From Mycolicibacterium confluentis (GTDB lineage: Bacteria; Actinomycetota; Actinomycetes; Mycobacteriales; Mycobacteriaceae), in the NCBI RefSeq assembly GCF_010729895.1, contig NZ_AP022612.1, forward strand, positions 2,790,001 to 2,854,000: a stretch of 64,000 bases of DNA, in the 5' to 3' direction. The translations under genes were made by a program, and so were the position numbers. Numbering within the stretch: the stretch's first letter is position 1; each line of letters begins with the position of its first letter. Of the stretch, positions 62,600 through 64,000 are shown piece after piece. The notes under the pieces were generated by a model that was not told where the DNA came from, made no database searches, and saw only the letters and a program-made list of their open reading frames with translations.

Positions 62600-64000
62600 T
62601 CACTTTCTGAGCACCCAGCGGTCCATGTTCCAGCCTGCGCCCCATCGGGTCGGGTTACTGCTCACGGCATACATCTTCTTCGATGTCAGCAGCGTGCGCT
62701 GCTGACGGTAGAGCGGCAGGGTGGGCATGTCAGCCCACAGCACCGGGGCACCTTCGGACAGCAGCCGGGCCTGTTCCTTCGGGTCCACGGTGACCGCGAG
62801 TGCGCTGATGATGCCGTCGATCTGGCCGTTGGCGTACCGCGACAGGTTGTTTCCGTTGGGCCCGAACAGCGTGTAGGCGTCGATGGACGAGACACCGGCC
62901 GAACCGGACCCGGTCGCGCCCCCGGTGCTCGCGATCAGGACATCGATCCGCCCGTCGAGCAGCGCCTGTGGGCCGATGTCCGCTCCTGCGGATTCCTGCA
63001 CGGTGATCCCCGCGGGTTCGCACGCCTTCGAGATGGCGCCGACAGTCGCGGCGAGGCGGGGGTTGGGTGTCTGATACCCGATCCGCACCGTCAGCGGGCG
63101 GTTGTCCAGTGCGTCCCGCGCGGCACCGACGTTGCCGGTGATGAACTGGCCGGCCTCCGGGACATTCTCGGCCTGGGTCAGGGCGTCCTCAGCCGCGGGG
63201 TTGAGACGGGCATTGCTGATGGGAAGCTCGGCGTTGCGTGCGATCGCCTCGCGCGGCGTGCAGAACGCCAGCGCGCGACGGGCCGGCACCGGTGCCAGCG
63301 GGCCCTGCGGCGCGAAGATCAACTGCTCGATGCCCGCCGCCGGCGAGTCGGTGCGGTCGTACTCGTCCGGTGTGGTCAGGGTTCCCGACGAACCCGTCGC
63401 AACGTCGACCACGTCGAACGTGCCGTCGTTCACGCGGTCCTGCACGTCGGTGCTGCGCGGCCAGACCGTCACGCGCGGGGTCACCGGGTCCTGGCCCCAC
63501 CAACGCTCGTTGGCGACGAGGACGATCGAACCGTCCTCGCGCACCTCCTCAAGCCGGTACGGGCCCGAGGACGGGAAGTTCTTGAGGTCGATGCCGGGCT
63601 TGAGGTCCCACACCGTGTTCCACGCCTGTGCGATAGGCGCGACCCTGGCCTGATCGCCGGACTGCACCGCGGTCGTGACACCGCCCTCACCGAGGCCCAA
63701 CTGGTCGGCGATGACGTGCGCGGGCATCATCGTCGTCGCCGTGAACAGCTGGTTGAACTCGGAGAAGTTGCGGTCCACCGCGAACGCGACCCGGGCCTTC
63801 TTCTGGCCGGGTGCGCAGTCGATGGTGGCGACGTCGATGTAGCCGGCCCGACTGGCCGCGTTGAACGCCGGGAAACGTCCCGACTGCGCGGCCCAGGCGA
63901 GCACCATGTCGTCGCACGTGACCGGCTTGCCGTCGGAGTACACCGCGTTGTCGGCGATCTGGTAGTCCAGCACCAGCGGCTCGCGGCCGACGACCGACAC
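62600..64000 (-). CDS. ABC-transporter-family solute-binding lipoprotein (Rv2585c-like), 5' end outside window
   Basis: The 3' 467 codons of a large extracytoplasmic binding protein of the SBP_bac_5 (oligopeptide/nickel) family; the frame is open to the right edge, so the signal peptide and lipobox are beyond base 64000. Visible signatures: YSDGKPVTCDDMVLAWAAQS and FPSSGPYRLEEVREDGSIVL and NERWWGQDPVTPRVTVWPRS, followed by the usual C-terminal TLPLYRQQRTLLTSKKMYAV. Position upstream of apt and relA matches Rv2585c (annotated lipoprotein). No ABC permease or ATPase gene is adjacent within the window. Ligand unknown. Confidence 0.9.
   Translation of the reverse strand: MSVVGREPLVLDYQIADNAVYSDGKPVTCDDMVLAWAAQSGRFPAFNAASRAGYIDVATIDCAPGQKKARVAFAVDRNFSEFNQLFTATTMMPAHVIADQLGLGEGGVTTAVQSGDQARVAPIAQAWNTVWDLKPGIDLKNFPSSGPYRLEEVREDGSIVLVANERWWGQDPVTPRVTVWPRSTDVQDRVNDGTFDVVDVATGSSGTLTTPDEYDRTDSPAAGIEQLIFAPQGPLAPVPARRALAFCTPREAIARNAELPISNARLNPAAEDALTQAENVPEAGQFITGNVGAARDALDNRPLTVRIGYQTPNPRLAATVGAISKACEPAGITVQESAGADIGPQALLDGRIDVLIASTGGATGSGSAGVSSIDAYTLFGPNGNNLSRYANGQIDGIISALAVTVDPKEQARLLSEGAPVLWADMPTLPLYRQQRTLLTSKKMYAVSSNPTRWGAGWNMDRWVLRK

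Overview
The window is a high-GC actinobacterial chromosome segment, best read as a fast-growing Mycolicibacterium close to the M. smegmatis group. The gene order follows the M. tuberculosis interval from about Rv2532c to Rv2585c: nusB-efp-pepQ, aroB-aroK-aroC, prepilin peptidase-aroE-mltG-ruvX-alaS, rarA, the Rv2566-Rv2569c-type genes, aspS, the Rv2574/Rv2575-type genes, the Rv2578c-type radical SAM gene, hisS, the Rv2581c-type hydrolase, ppiB, relA, apt and the Rv2585c-type lipoprotein. Between these core blocks lie accessory catabolic and transport genes typical of environmental mycobacteria. I see no rRNA, tRNA, CRISPR array, insertion sequence or prophage. No gap between genes exceeds about 260 bases.

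Layout. 1-4078 (minus): an accessory run of a 2-oxoglutarate-type dioxygenase, a LysR regulator, an SfnB-like flavin acyl-CoA dehydrogenase homologue and a MetE/UROD-like protein, perhaps a small-molecule or sulfur-scavenging module. 4165-16581: housekeeping genes, mostly minus and tightly packed (NusB, EF-P, PepQ, shikimate pathway, AroE, MltG, RuvX, AlaS, YjbQ). 16796-20071: a stress membrane protein with a SigF-type promoter, RarA, a secreted protein and a DUF3097 protein. 20127-28223 (minus): a four-gene operon with two predicted amide-bond ligases (DUF2126 and a circularly permuted ATP-grasp fused to alpha-E), two transglutaminase-fold cysteine peptidases and a zinc-ribbon metallopeptidase. 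It looks like a complete make-and-cut peptide system of unknown product and is the most interesting block here.

28284-35038: an HxlR regulator with a condensation-like acyltransferase, divergent from a thiolase; then a stand-alone esterase and a Baeyer-Villiger-type monooxygenase fused in frame to a second copy of that esterase. 35035-40543: a deazaflavin-dependent reductase, AspS, an SRPBCC protein, a carboxylesterase and a zinc metallopeptidase. 40562-47379: a TesB-like thioesterase with an LLM flavin oxidoreductase, then a TetR regulator followed by two near-perfect palindromes and an amidohydrolase/acyl-CoA dehydrogenase pair/SnoaL-like catabolic cluster. 47376-49988: a methyltransferase, a radical SAM protein preceded by a LexA (SOS) box, and a small secreted protein. 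50241-55032: a complete urea-type ABC transporter operon, urtABCDE. 55076-64000: a membrane protein, HisS, a metallo-beta-lactamase-fold hydrolase, two tandem membrane-anchored cyclophilins, Rel, Apt and the 3' part of a solute-binding lipoprotein.

Many genes are translationally coupled by 1-8 base overlaps, and several convergent pairs share stop-codon bases. Start codons were revised where a ribosome binding site, neighbour overlap or known family N-terminus favoured a shorter protein. Functions are inferred from recognisable motifs and family knowledge only; no database search was run.
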